DNA from: Lachnotalea sp. AF33-28
GTDB lineage: Bacteria; Bacillota; Clostridia; Lachnospirales; Lachnospiraceae
Assembly (NCBI RefSeq): GCF_003477885.1
Contig: NZ_QUEE01000003.1
Coordinates: forward strand, 62,001-126,000
Length of the DNA stretch: 64,000 bases
Direction: 5' to 3'
The notes under the pieces are model-generated. The model was not told the DNA's origin, made no database searches, and saw only the letters and a list, made by a program, of their open reading frames with translations. A program made the translations under genes and the position numbers. Of this stretch, positions 1-8,087 are shown piece by piece; the stretch's first letter is position 1; the number at the start of each line of letters is the position of its first letter.

Positions 1-1186
1 CCCCGCTGCCGGAAAATACATGTTTAAAATAATTGATCAGCCAGGTGAGCATCATCTGCACATGGCCGCTGTCCTTTTTCTTATTCAACAGGTAAACGGT
101 ATTTAACGCATTTAAAAAAAAATGGGGATTGATCTGCAGACGGGAACACTGTTCATAGAGCTCCTGCTTCTTTTTCTCTTTCTCGTATACATCGATTTTA
201 AGCCTGGATATCTTCTCCATCATGCTGTTAAAGGCACTGCCGACAATATGGTACTCCCCCATATTATCCATATTGGGCATTCGAAGTTCCATCCCTTCCT
301 CGTCCACCCTTTTCATTATCCCTACAATCAAACGGATTGGCTGAATAAACCAGCGGTACATCGCAATGCACAGAATCGGCAGAAGTATCAGCAGCACGGC
401 ACCGAATATCATGCTGATCCTGGTAAATGAGCGGATCTCCTCATATAGAGTTCTTACCGGGATCGTTATATTAACCTGAGAATCCGTGCCGCTTACAGGA
501 ATGCTGACCACCAGATCCGTCCTGCTCCCGCCTCTGTCTTCCGCAGAATCCCCAGCAGTATAATAAACATAATATTCGCTTAAATTCACTGCCTGAATCG
601 TTTCAATCAGTCTTCCCAGGCTTATCACGCATCCAATGGCCATGGCGTCCGATTCAAACGTTTTTATCAGGTACTGGTTACCGTCAATTTCTATAAGCTT
701 CCACAAATCCTTTGCTCCAAACCCATCTATCATCAGAAGCGCAAGCTGATCCTTTATTTCCCAGTTGGGCGTTTTCGCGCTTTTTTGTGCCGATGCAACC
801 AGCATAATGGTGCTGTCCGCTTTCCGATAGGTAAAAAAGTAATCGGCCGGACGATAGACAAGTATATCGTCATTCAGCCTATTATACAGCTTCTGCTTTG
901 CCAGCGCATTGATCAGCTCGCTGTTTTTTCCCGAATATGCCACATTGTAATATTCTGAAGTATCACTGATGCGCAGCAGATACTCCGCGATACTGTTCAG
1001 ATTTGCTTTCAGGTCATTGGCGTAATATTCTCCCATGGACTGATAGGTTTTTTCCGCCTTGTCCCGGATCGTCCTTATCGCTTTGATATTGCTGTACGCC
1101 AGCATAGCTATCACGCAGATGATGATAACGGCGATGCTCACATTCACTCTGACAAGCACAGACTGCTTCATTTTTCCCGACATCAT
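1..1186 (-). CDS. YesM-type sensor histidine kinase, cut by the window edge
   Basis: About 395 codons are visible; the C-terminal ATPase domain lies outside the window. I translated this frame by hand. It starts at an ATG (1186) behind an AGGGGGG ribosome site. An N-terminal membrane segment (about residues 15-35) is followed by an extracellular sensor region of roughly 220 residues, a second membrane segment, a HAMP-like linker (FIQPIRLIVGIMKRV) and the His_kinase signature LQINPHFFLNALN, whose His is the phosphate acceptor. This is the class-8 layout in which a paired AraC-type YesN regulator usually lies next door, here beyond the edge. It probably senses an extracellular carbohydrate or related signal (family inference). 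It diverges from the polymerase gene. Confidence 0.85.
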   Translation of the reverse strand, partial: MMSGKMKQSVLVRVNVSIAVIIICVIAMLAYSNIKAIRTIRDKAEKTYQSMGEYYANDLKANLNSIAEYLLRISDTSEYYNVAYSGKNSELINALAKQKLYNRLNDDILVYRPADYFFTYRKADSTIMLVASAQKSAKTPNWEIKDQLALLMIDGFGAKDLWKLIEIDGNQYLIKTFESDAMAIGCVISLGRLIETIQAVNLSEYYVYYTAGDSAEDRGGSRTDLVVSIPVSGTDSQVNITIPVRTLYEEIRSFTRISMIFGAVLLILLPILCIAMYRWFIQPIRLIVGIMKRVDEEGMELRMPNMDNMGEYHIVGSAFNSMMEKISRLKIDVYEKEKKKQELYEQCSRLQINPHFFLNALNTVYLLNKKKDSGHVQMMLTWLINYFKHVFSGSG

Positions 1187-1381
1187 CCGATTTCCCCCCT
1201 GAAATACAGATTACTTTATAAATGATCATATCGAAATGAATTCTTTCCGTCAAGGCATTCCTGTAGACGATTTATAATATTATAATTCACGATCATCGTA
1301 ACTTTTTTGTGTTATACTATTGTAGTAGAAATAACGAGCATTACCAGCCTCCGCCCGAAGCTTGAGAAAGGAGCGTACACC

Positions 1382-2908
1382 ATGTCCGACAACCGAATAT
1401 ATGCAGCCATTGACCTAAAATCCTTTTACGCTTCCGTAGAGTGCCGGGAGCGGAATCTTGACCCTCTGACCACAAACCTTGTGGTTGCGGATCAGAGCAG
1501 AACAGAAAAGACCATCTGCCTCGCAGTCTCCCCCTCCCTGAAGTCCTGCGGCATTTCCGGCAGGCCGAGACTGTTTGAGGTGGTACAGAGGGTAAAGCAG
1601 GTGAATGCTGAACGGCAGAGGAATGCTCCGAATCACAGGTTTGAAGGTTCCTCCTGCAGCGAGACCGAGCTCAAAGCCAATCCGGCGCTGGCGCTGGACT
1701 ACATCGTTGCCGAGCCGCGCATGGCTTACTATATGGAATACAGCACAAGAATCTATGAGATATATCTGAAATATGCGGCTCCGGAGGACATCCACGTCTA
1801 CTCCATAGACGAGGTTTTTCTGGATGTCACCGCATATCTGAAACCCAATCGGATGACCGCGCGGGAATTTACAAGAATGATCATACAAGATGTGCAGGAA
1901 TCCGTCGGAATCACCGCTACAGCGGGCATTGGGACAAATCTTTACCTCTGTAAGACGGCCATGGACATAGTCGCAAAGCGAACCGAACCCGATGAAGGCG
2001 GGGTCCGGATAGCGGAGCTTAACGAGATATCTTACCGGCGGCTGCTTTGGAGCCATCAGCCGATTACGGATTTCTGGCGTGTCGGCCAGGGTTACGCAAA
2101 GAAATTACGGGATGTAGGGTTATATACGATGGGCGATATAGCGAGATGTTCGGTCGGCAGTCCGGACGATTATCACAATGAAGAGCTGCTCTATCGGATA
2201 TTCGGCATCAACGCCGAGCTGCTGATCGACCACGCCTGGGGATGGGAGCCCTGCACCATTGCAGATATCAAAGCCTATAAACCTGCGGAAAGCAGTTTAA
2301 GCTCCGGGCAGGTCCTGCACTGCCCTTACACCTTTGAGAAAGCAGAACTGGTTGTCAGGGAAATGACAGAGTCGCTGGCACTGGAACTGGTGGATAAAGG
2401 GCTTGTGGCCGACCAGATCGTTCTGACCGTTGGATATGATATCGAAAATCTGACCGATCCGGACAGAAGGAATCGCTATAAAGGTCCGGTCACCGCTGAC
2501 CATTACGGAAGAAAAGTTCCGAAACACGCCCATGGCACGGCTGGCCTCGGCAGAAAAACTTCTTCCGCCATGCTGATGACCAATGCGGTGACACAGCTCT
2601 ACGACCGGATCGTGGACAGGGATCTGCTTATCAGGAGAATTACCCTTGCGGCGAATCACGTCATAGAAGAAAACGCCGCCGCAGAGACAGATCAATTTGA
2701 ACAGCTGGATCTGTTTACGGATTACGGCGAACTGCAAAAGAAACAGGAAAAAGAGAACGCCGCCTTAGAGCGTGAAAAAAACATGCAGAAGGCTATGCTG
2801 GACATTAAAAAGAAATTTGGCAAAAATGCCATATTAAAAGGTATAAACCTGGAGGAAGGGGCTACCGCCAGGAAACGCAATGAACAGATCGGCGGCCATA
2901 AGGCCTGA
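1382..2908 (+). CDS. Y-family DNA polymerase (DinB/UmuC type)
   Basis: A 508-residue translesion DNA polymerase. The start is ATG 1382, behind GAAAGGAG; an upstream in-frame start would lack a good ribosome site. The palm is recognisable from the first motif DLKSFYASVECRERN (Asp11) and the catalytic YSIDEVFLDVT (Asp143, Glu144), followed by the helix-hairpin-helix region with ATAGIGTNLYLCK. The SIDEVF version, with Val for the usual Ala, is close to UmuC/ImpB-like clostridial proteins rather than to E. coli DinB. The tail is charged and longer than that of a minimal Pol IV. It lies 23 bp upstream of a YolD-like gene, a pairing common in Firmicutes SOS or mobile loci. I found no LexA box upstream. 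Confidence 0.93.
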   Translation: MSDNRIYAAIDLKSFYASVECRERNLDPLTTNLVVADQSRTEKTICLAVSPSLKSCGISGRPRLFEVVQRVKQVNAERQRNAPNHRFEGSSCSETELKANPALALDYIVAEPRMAYYMEYSTRIYEIYLKYAAPEDIHVYSIDEVFLDVTAYLKPNRMTAREFTRMIIQDVQESVGITATAGIGTNLYLCKTAMDIVAKRTEPDEGGVRIAELNEISYRRLLWSHQPITDFWRVGQGYAKKLRDVGLYTMGDIARCSVGSPDDYHNEELLYRIFGINAELLIDHAWGWEPCTIADIKAYKPAESSLSSGQVLHCPYTFEKAELVVREMTESLALELVDKGLVADQIVLTVGYDIENLTDPDRRNRYKGPVTADHYGRKVPKHAHGTAGLGRKTSSAMLMTNAVTQLYDRIVDRDLLIRRITLAANHVIEENAAAETDQFEQLDLFTDYGELQKKQEKENAALEREKNMQKAMLDIKKKFGKNAILKGINLEEGATARKRNEQIGGHKA

Positions 2909-2931
2909 ATCCAGCAGAAGAGGATAGCGAT

Positions 2932-3405
2932 ATGCCGGAACACAAGAATCCACAAAAATACGATGATATCATAAACATGCCGCACTATCAGTCCAAGTCG
3001 CACCCGCATATGTCAAATCACGACCGTGCCGCACAGTTTTGCCCATTTGCAGCTTTGACCGGATACGGCGCTGCGATCAGGGAAACCGCCCGCCTCACCG
3101 ACGAAAGATGGGATCCCGATGAATATATGAAAGCAATGCTGGACAGCAAACTGCAGATCATCGCGGATCATCTCCATTCCGAAAACGAGGTCACCATCAC
3201 TTTTTTTAAACCGGATGATAAAAAATCCGGCGGAGCTTACCTGACCTGTACCGGGTTTGTGAAGAAGATTGATGTATATGAAGGCACAGTGATTATGGCG
3301 GACAAAACAGCAATCCCTATCAAGCAGATCTGTGATATAGAAAGCAGCCTGTTCCGGGAACTGGATGCGGACATCTATGATGTTACTATTCACGGCTACC
3401 GATAA
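2932..3405 (+). CDS. YolD-like family protein
   Basis: A 157-residue protein with the hallmark block MSNHDRAAQFCPFAALTGY near residues 26-45, seen in clostridial YolD-like proteins, followed by a small beta-rich C-terminal half. It is the downstream partner of the Y-family polymerase (23-bp gap, GAGG ribosome site), and YolD proteins are commonly encoded beside UmuC-type polymerases. The molecular role is not established; a regulatory or accessory role in translesion synthesis is inferred from linkage. The last codons and the TAA lie inside the outer end of a palindromic repeat element (3382-3581), so the C-terminal residues IHGYR may derive from that element. Confidence 0.85.
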   Translation: MPEHKNPQKYDDIINMPHYQSKSHPHMSNHDRAAQFCPFAALTGYGAAIRETARLTDERWDPDEYMKAMLDSKLQIIADHLHSENEVTITFFKPDDKKSGGAYLTCTGFVKKIDVYEGTVIMADKTAIPIKQICDIESSLFRELDADIYDVTIHGYR

Positions 3406-3581
3406 AGCAGCGCATGGCGGGGCAGAGTATGGTCCTCATTGGGATCCCTTGAAGCCCGCCGGTTCTTTCGCTGCGTAGTTTAGCAGCGTTAGAACCGCTG
3501 CGCGCTTCACGGAGCGAGAGCGCGTCCCAATGAGGACCATACTCTGCCCCGCTATGCGCGGGAGGTTTACGGTAACTGTGC
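3382..3581. repeat. Palindromic dispersed element, full copy A
   Basis: A roughly 200-bp imperfect palindrome. Long arms lie at 3410-3444 and 3525-3559 (35 bp, one mismatch), beginning GCGCATGGCGGGGCAGAGTA. A central secondary hairpin spans about 3451-3508, with CGGTTCT/AGAACCG and CGCTGC/GCAGCG stems. Outer ends are imperfect inverted repeats (GTTACTATTCACGGCTACCG at left, CGGTAACTGTG at right). The same architecture recurs at 12011-12197 and, inverted, at 49697-49899. The asymmetric segment CACGGAGCGAGAGCGCGTCC is conserved in all three. The left end overlaps the 3' end of the YolD-like gene. MITE-like or structured-RNA-like; no coding capacity. Confidence 0.85.
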
Positions 3582-3605
3582 ACAATAATTTAGAGCTGTA
3601 AGCCA

Positions 3606-3634
3606 TTGCATATCTTCAAAGTGAATGATATAAT
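3606..3634 (+). promoter_or_regulatory. Sigma-A promoter of the ECF operon
   Basis: TTGCAT (3606-3611) and a perfect TATAAT (3629-3634) are separated by 17 bp. Transcription should begin near 3641, giving a leader of about 215 nt before the first ECF gene. Confidence 0.8.
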
Positions 3635-3640
3635 ATAACC

Positions 3641-3726
3641 GGTTTCAGAAGAAACCTGTGCCCGCAGAAGCGGGACCTTTCAATGAGGGATCTCATATTG
3701 CAGTACCGTTATGTTTGTCCAATCTT
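3641..3726 (+). promoter_or_regulatory. Structured 5' leader, candidate riboswitch or attenuator aptamer
   Basis: Three stem-loops follow the predicted start directly: GGTTTC-AGAA-GAAACC (3641-3656), CCCGC-AGAA-GCGGG (3661-3674) and CAATGAG...CTCATATTG (3681-3700). The first two have the same AGAA loop. An intrinsic terminator follows at 3727. This is the layout of a transcription-attenuation leader. I compared it from memory with the TPP, cobalamin, FMN, THF and preQ1 classes and it matches none, so the ligand or binding protein is unknown. Confidence 0.5.
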
Positions 3727-3780
3727 CGCCATGAAGGTGATATTCTCCGGAGGGAGAACCAGTCTTCATGGCGTTTTTTT
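3727..3780 (+). terminator. Leader terminator upstream of the ECF operon
   Basis: CGCCATGAAG (3727-3736) pairs with CTTCATGGCG (3764-3773), followed by seven T. The apical part contains a second stem, TTCTCC/GGAGAA. It lies between the promoter and the first ECF gene, so it probably acts as a conditional terminator. Confidence 0.8.
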
Positions 3781-3856
3781 GTTCAACAGGGGGCGCACCC
3801 CTGTTCAGTACTGCAGACATAATTCCATTCTATGAAAGGCGGTGATTTCCGTGTGT

Positions 3857-4684
3857 ATGATAAGCGGTACAGGCATCCGTTTCGCATATGAAGCGGACGG
3901 CCGTCTCAAACGCGTGCTCCGCGATCTGGACATCCAGATTCAACGGGGTGAATTTGCCGTCGTGCTGGGGGCCAACGGGAGCGGCAAATCCACACTTGTT
4001 AAACATTTTAACGCCCTGCTGCCGCTTCAGAAGGGGGAGCTGACTGTCGCAGGCATCAATGCAGCGGGCCGGTCGGATATCTGGAGGCTGCGCAGGGTCT
4101 GCGGGATGGTCTTTCAGAATCCCGACAACCAGTTTGTCTCATCCGTAGTGGAGGAGGACGTGGCTTTCGGACTGGAAAATTATGAGGTGCCGCGGGAACA
4201 GATTCCGGACAGGGTACGGAAAGCTCTGCGTCTGGTAGGTATGGAAGGCTATGAAAATCGGTCGCCCCACTCCCTGTCAGGGGGACAGAAACAGCGCGTC
4301 GCGCTGGCAGGAGTCCTTGCGTTGGAACCGGATATCGTGATACTGGATGAAGTTACCGCCATGCTCGATCCGCAAGGCAGGCAGGAAGTTCTGGAATCGG
4401 TCCGCAGGCTGCATGAGCAAGAGAAGAAAACAGTTGTCATGATCACGCATTATATAGAGGAAGCGGTCCTCGCGGACCGGGTCTTCCTCCTGGGAGACGG
4501 CGTCCTGCAGGCATGCGGCACGCCGCGCGAAATACTGACAGATCCGCAGCTTTTGGATAAGGCGGGGCTCACGCCCCCTCTTCCCGTAAAGATCTATTAC
4601 GATTTATACAAAACGGGAATCCGCCTGGACCGGATTCCTCTGACCAATGAGGAGCTGGTGGAAGAATTATGTCAATTGAACTGA
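3857..4684 (+). CDS. ecfA1: ECF transporter ATPase EcfA1
   Basis: An ABC ATPase of about 275 residues that powers an energy-coupling-factor vitamin/micronutrient importer together with EcfA2, EcfT and an S component. Visible motifs are Walker A GANGSGKST, Q-loop VFQNPDNQF (typical of EcfA), signature LSGGQKQR, Walker B IVILDE and H-loop MITH. The ribosome site AAAGGCGGTGA ends a few bases before GTG 3851 and ATG 3857. I prefer ATG 3857, which gives the usual MI... start; GTG 3842 would overlap the ribosome site. Its end overlaps ecfA2 by 16 bp. First gene of the operon under the leader described above. Confidence 0.93.
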   Translation: MISGTGIRFAYEADGRLKRVLRDLDIQIQRGEFAVVLGANGSGKSTLVKHFNALLPLQKGELTVAGINAAGRSDIWRLRRVCGMVFQNPDNQFVSSVVEEDVAFGLENYEVPREQIPDRVRKALRLVGMEGYENRSPHSLSGGQKQRVALAGVLALEPDIVILDEVTAMLDPQGRQEVLESVRRLHEQEKKTVVMITHYIEEAVLADRVFLLGDGVLQACGTPREILTDPQLLDKAGLTPPLPVKIYYDLYKTGIRLDRIPLTNEELVEELCQLN

Positions 4685-5520
4685 ATCACATATCCTGTTC
4701 CTATCCTGGAGGTGCTCAGGAATCCGTCACCGTGTTCGACGATTTCAGCCTGCATATTGCTGACGGCGAGTTCATCGGGATAATGGGACATACCGGATGC
4801 GGCAAGACAACACTGCTGCAGCTGATGGCCGGACTCATCGCGCCGTCCGGGGGAGAAGTCCTGATCAATGGAGAGGATATTAATAAAGCCGGATATGACA
4901 GGAGCATCCTGCGGCGAAGCGTGGGCATAGTCTTTCAGTATCCGGAATACCAGCTTTTTGAGACCACGGTGGAAAAAGATGTGGCCTTTGGTTTAAAACA
5001 CAGCGGGCTTAGCCGCGCGGAGGTGCGTGAAAGGGTGATATGGGCGCTTACGCTGATGGGATTCTCATATGAAAATATCCGCACTCGTTCACCTCTCACA
5101 CTCTCCGGCGGTGAAAAGCGCCGGGTGGCCATCGCCGGCGTGCTGGCCGTAAAACCGGACATACTAATGTTTGATGAGCCGATTGCGGGACTCGACCCCC
5201 AAAACCGCACGGCGTTTCTTGAACTGGCCGCACAGCTGAACAGACAGGGAACTACCGTCATCATCGTGTCCCATAATGCAGATGCGCTGGCCGAATCGGT
5301 ATGCAGACTGATCGTGATGGACCGCGGACGGACAGTAATGGACGGTACGCCCAACTCTGTGTTCGCCGATCCGGTACGGATGCAGGAACTGCATCTGGGC
5401 GTCAGCACTCCGCGGGCAATTGCGGATATGCTGGCTAAACGGGGGATTCCGATCGCTCCGGACATCATCCGGTATGAGGAACTGCTCCTGGAACTTCGGA
5501 TGAATCTGAAAGCACGCTGA
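4669..5520 (+). CDS. ecfA2: ECF transporter ATPase EcfA2
   Basis: A 283-residue second ATPase of the ECF heterodimer. Walker A is GHTGCGKTT, the Q-loop VFQYPEYQLFE is of the EcfA2 type, the signature is LSGGEKRR, Walker B ILMFDEPIAGLDP and the H-loop VSHN. It begins inside the 3' end of ecfA1 (16-bp overlap), which implies translational coupling. The two ATPases differ at the Q-loop in the way expected of an A1/A2 pair, so this is a heterodimer rather than a recent duplication. Confidence 0.94.
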   Translation: MSIELNHISCSYPGGAQESVTVFDDFSLHIADGEFIGIMGHTGCGKTTLLQLMAGLIAPSGGEVLINGEDINKAGYDRSILRRSVGIVFQYPEYQLFETTVEKDVAFGLKHSGLSRAEVRERVIWALTLMGFSYENIRTRSPLTLSGGEKRRVAIAGVLAVKPDILMFDEPIAGLDPQNRTAFLELAAQLNRQGTTVIIVSHNADALAESVCRLIVMDRGRTVMDGTPNSVFADPVRMQELHLGVSTPRAIADMLAKRGIPIAPDIIRYEELLLELRMNLKAR

Positions 5521-5580
5521 AAACGGGCTGATGCGTGCAATGTCGTCAGCCTGCGGCCGGTTACATGGAGGAAACTTGTT

Positions 5581-6372
5581 ATGAATACGATGCCTTCCGG
5601 ACAATATATCACAGGCACTTCTATGCTCCATCGCCTCGATGCCAGAGGGAAACTAATCTGTATGTTCGTGTTGCTTACCGCGGTAATCCTGACATCCACA
5701 CTGTGGGGATATATATTCATCATCGCGGTGACAGCGGCTCTCATGCTGTTTTCCGCACTGCCCGCTGCCGCCCTTTTTACACCCTTAAGACGGCTGTGGC
5801 TGTTTTTCACCGTCATCTTTTTAATGAACGCTCTGTTTTTTGACGGAAACGCTCCCTTATGCTCCTGGTGGATTTTTCATATCACAGCGGCAGGACTCTC
5901 ACAAGGGGCGCAGGTGGTTCTGCGTGTCCTTCTGGTGGTACTTTTAAGCAATATACTCACCTGCACCACACGGCCCATGGAGCTGACAGGTGCCTTAGAA
6001 AGCCTTCTGAAACCGCTGAAGCTGTTTCGTATACCGGTGGAGGATATCGCCATGATCCTTAGCGTAGCGATCCAGTTCATACCCACCCTGTCCGAAGAAG
6101 CTGATATGATCAAGAAAGCGCAGACAGCCCGGGGCGCACGCTTCGAAAGCAGACGGCTGACAGATAAAGCAGCCAGCGTCGCTCCTCTGGTGGTTCCCAT
6201 CTTTCTGTCCGCATTCCGCAGGGCGGATGAACTGTCCATGGCCATGGAGGCCCGCGGATACCGCAATGCCGGCTCCCGGACCAAAAAAGACCGTCATGCG
6301 CTTCATCTGCCGGATTACCTGGCGCTGACCGCAAGCATGATGATCTGCGCCGCTTCGGTATTTATTTTTTAA
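5581..6372 (+). CDS. ecfT: ECF transporter transmembrane scaffold EcfT
   Basis: A 263-residue membrane protein that couples the two ATPases to the substrate-binding S component. Hydrophobic segments are dense in residues 20-115 and at the C terminus. The two Ala-Arg-Gly coupling motifs expected on the cytoplasmic helices are present as QTARGARFES and EARGYRN. The ribosome site GGAGGA precedes ATG 5581, about 60 bp after ecfA2. It belongs to the same operon. Confidence 0.93.
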   Translation: MNTMPSGQYITGTSMLHRLDARGKLICMFVLLTAVILTSTLWGYIFIIAVTAALMLFSALPAAALFTPLRRLWLFFTVIFLMNALFFDGNAPLCSWWIFHITAAGLSQGAQVVLRVLLVVLLSNILTCTTRPMELTGALESLLKPLKLFRIPVEDIAMILSVAIQFIPTLSEEADMIKKAQTARGARFESRRLTDKAASVAPLVVPIFLSAFRRADELSMAMEARGYRNAGSRTKKDRHALHLPDYLALTASMMICAASVFIF

Positions 6373-6399
6373 CAACTAAATTCTATGGAGGAAAAAATC

Positions 6400-6951
6400 A
6401 TGAATCAAATGTCCTATGTAAAACGTTCCATTCTCACCGCCGTATGCATTGCGCTGTGCGTCGTGCTGCCCATGGCATTCCATGCGATTCCCAATGCGGG
6501 CAGCATCTACTGCCCTATGCACATCCCGGTTCTGCTCTGCGGGCTGATCGCCGGCTGGCCATTCGGACTTCTCTGCGGACTGGCTGGCCCGTTGCTCTCC
6601 AGCCTGCTGACCGGCATGCCCGCCACGGCATATCTGCCTATAATGATGATGGAACTGGCTCTGTACGGCCTGCTCACAGGCCTCTTTATGCAGCTCATAC
6701 ATACCAGGAAAATTTATGTGGATCTCTATATCAGCCTGGTCATAAGCCTACTCGCCGGACGCGTGCTGGCCGGCATTGCCAGAGCCCTGATATTCGCTCC
6801 GGGCAGCTATTCAATATCGGCATGGGCAACCGGCTATTTCATCACCTGTCTTCCCGGCCTGGTCATCCAGCTGGCCCTGGTTCCCACCATCGTATTCGCA
6901 CTGGAAAAAGCAAGACTGATCCCTGTGCGCTATCCGGTTGAAGAGGGTTAA
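6400..6951 (+). CDS. ECF transporter substrate-binding S component
   Basis: A small membrane protein of 183 residues with about six hydrophobic helices. ATG 6400 is chosen because GGAGG (6387-6391) sits 8 nt upstream; the ATG at 6385 overlaps this ribosome site. The sequence resembles the general ECF S-component family (Pfam ECF_trnsprt type). The conserved NAGSIYCPMHIPVLLCGLIA region is common in clostridial paralogues of unknown substrate. Having its own A1A2T set and a downstream kinase marks it as a dedicated importer. Substrate is not predictable; a metabolite trapped by phosphorylation is the contextual guess. Confidence 0.85.
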   Translation: MNQMSYVKRSILTAVCIALCVVLPMAFHAIPNAGSIYCPMHIPVLLCGLIAGWPFGLLCGLAGPLLSSLLTGMPATAYLPIMMMELALYGLLTGLFMQLIHTRKIYVDLYISLVISLLAGRVLAGIARALIFAPGSYSISAWATGYFITCLPGLVIQLALVPTIVFALEKARLIPVRYPVEEG

Positions 6952-6959
6952 AAGCGGCT

Positions 6960-8087
6960 ATGAATGAGATCAGCCTAAATCATACCTTTGAATATTATTT
7001 AAGAAACAGCGCTGCCAAGCATCCTTCCATGCAGGCGCAGGATATTGTGAAACTTTGTTTCCAGGCCGCCTTCGGCGCGGAGCATCTCCTTCGGGGAACG
7101 GACGAAGCCGCGGCCGGCATCCGGCTTATGGAAGAGTTCAAACAGGTTCCCGCCGGCGCCGGCGAAAACCTGTTTGAACGGATCTCCAGCAACTATTGCC
7201 GGATAAATCTCGGAGCATGGAAGGCGCGCCATCTGCCGCCCGAATGGCTGCTTCGGCTGTTTGTTCTGACCGCCGGACAGCCTCACGGCAGTGCCGGCCG
7301 TTTTACTGATTACCTAAAGGAGGCCGAAACGCTCATATGCGCCGGCCTCCTGCCTGTTTCCAGTCAGCAATGGCACTCCTTTCTCGGCGGATACCATCCA
7401 GAAAATGCTCTGCCAGTGCATCACAGCGAAATATACCGTACGCGGGAACACCCGGCATACCGGGTCGTTTCCACACGTTATCTCTGGATGCTTCCTGTAC
7501 TTGAACAGCTTGCCGCTCTGCCCCGTTTTGCAGACGCCCATGTGATTGCCGTCGACGGCTGCTGCGCCTCTGGAAAAACTACCTGCTCTCTGGAACTGGC
7601 GGACGTGCTCGGTGCAGGCCTCATCCATATGGATGACTTTTTCCTGCCACTTAACCTGCGTACGGAGAAACGCCTCGCAGCGCCCGGTGGCAACATCCAT
7701 TACGAACGCTTCATAGATGAAGTACTGCCGAATATCGCTTCGCCGGCCGTATTTACCTACCGCCGTTTCGACTGTCAAGCCCTTGATTATACACAAGATA
7801 TACCTGTACGTGCCTCTGCCTGGAGGGTTGCGGAGGGCGCATATGCCTGTCATCCTCTGCTGGGAGAATATATGGATCTGCGCCTGTTCTTCCATGTGGG
7901 TCCTGCAGAACAGCTGAAACGCATTCGCCAAAGGGACGGGGAAGAGGCGCTGCAGAATTTCATCCGCCGCTGGATTCCTATGGAAAACTCATATTTTCAG
8001 GCCTTTCAAATCAGGGAAAATGCCGATATGGTGCTTCAGACGTACGAAATCAGCCCAGCGCCACATCAAGAATCATCATCACTATAA
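6960..8087 (+). CDS. Two-domain protein with C-terminal uridine-kinase-like P-loop kinase
   Basis: A 375-residue protein. The first 170 or so residues form a helical domain I do not recognise. The C-terminal half is a P-loop kinase of the uridine kinase/PRK fold: Walker A DGCCASGKTT near residue 197, the HMDDFFLP segment, RTEKRLAAPGGNIHYERF and a late RIRQRDGEE lid-like motif. It follows the S-component gene by 8 bp, so it is the last gene of the ECF operon. Import followed by phosphorylation of a nucleoside- or vitamin-like substrate is inferred. Its last 38 bp overlap the convergent ZIP gene. Confidence 0.8.
   Translation: MNEISLNHTFEYYLRNSAAKHPSMQAQDIVKLCFQAAFGAEHLLRGTDEAAAGIRLMEEFKQVPAGAGENLFERISSNYCRINLGAWKARHLPPEWLLRLFVLTAGQPHGSAGRFTDYLKEAETLICAGLLPVSSQQWHSFLGGYHPENALPVHHSEIYRTREHPAYRVVSTRYLWMLPVLEQLAALPRFADAHVIAVDGCCASGKTTCSLELADVLGAGLIHMDDFFLPLNLRTEKRLAAPGGNIHYERFIDEVLPNIASPAVFTYRRFDCQALDYTQDIPVRASAWRVAEGAYACHPLLGEYMDLRLFFHVGPAEQLKRIRQRDGEEALQNFIRRWIPMENSYFQAFQIRENADMVLQTYEISPAPHQESSSL

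Noticed and set aside
1014..1253. Short minus-strand frame at the start of the sensor kinase
   Set aside because: It is out of frame with the YesM-type kinase, whose frame continues to the window edge with all expected motifs.
1187..1381. SOS (LexA) box upstream of the Y-family polymerase
   Set aside because: No GAAC-N4-GTTC-type motif is present in the intergenic region.
3641..3674. ANTAR-type dual-hairpin attenuator
   Set aside because: The paired hairpins have C-closed AGAA loops rather than hexaloops with A at position 1 and G at position 4.
3641..3780. TPP, cobalamin, FMN, THF or preQ1 riboswitch upstream of the ECF operon
   Set aside because: None of the conserved core sequences of these classes can be placed in the leader.
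4935..5816. Long minus-strand frame opposite ecfA2 and ecfT
   Set aside because: It runs antisense to two clearly conserved genes, has no ribosome site and its translation resembles no protein; a codon-bias shadow.
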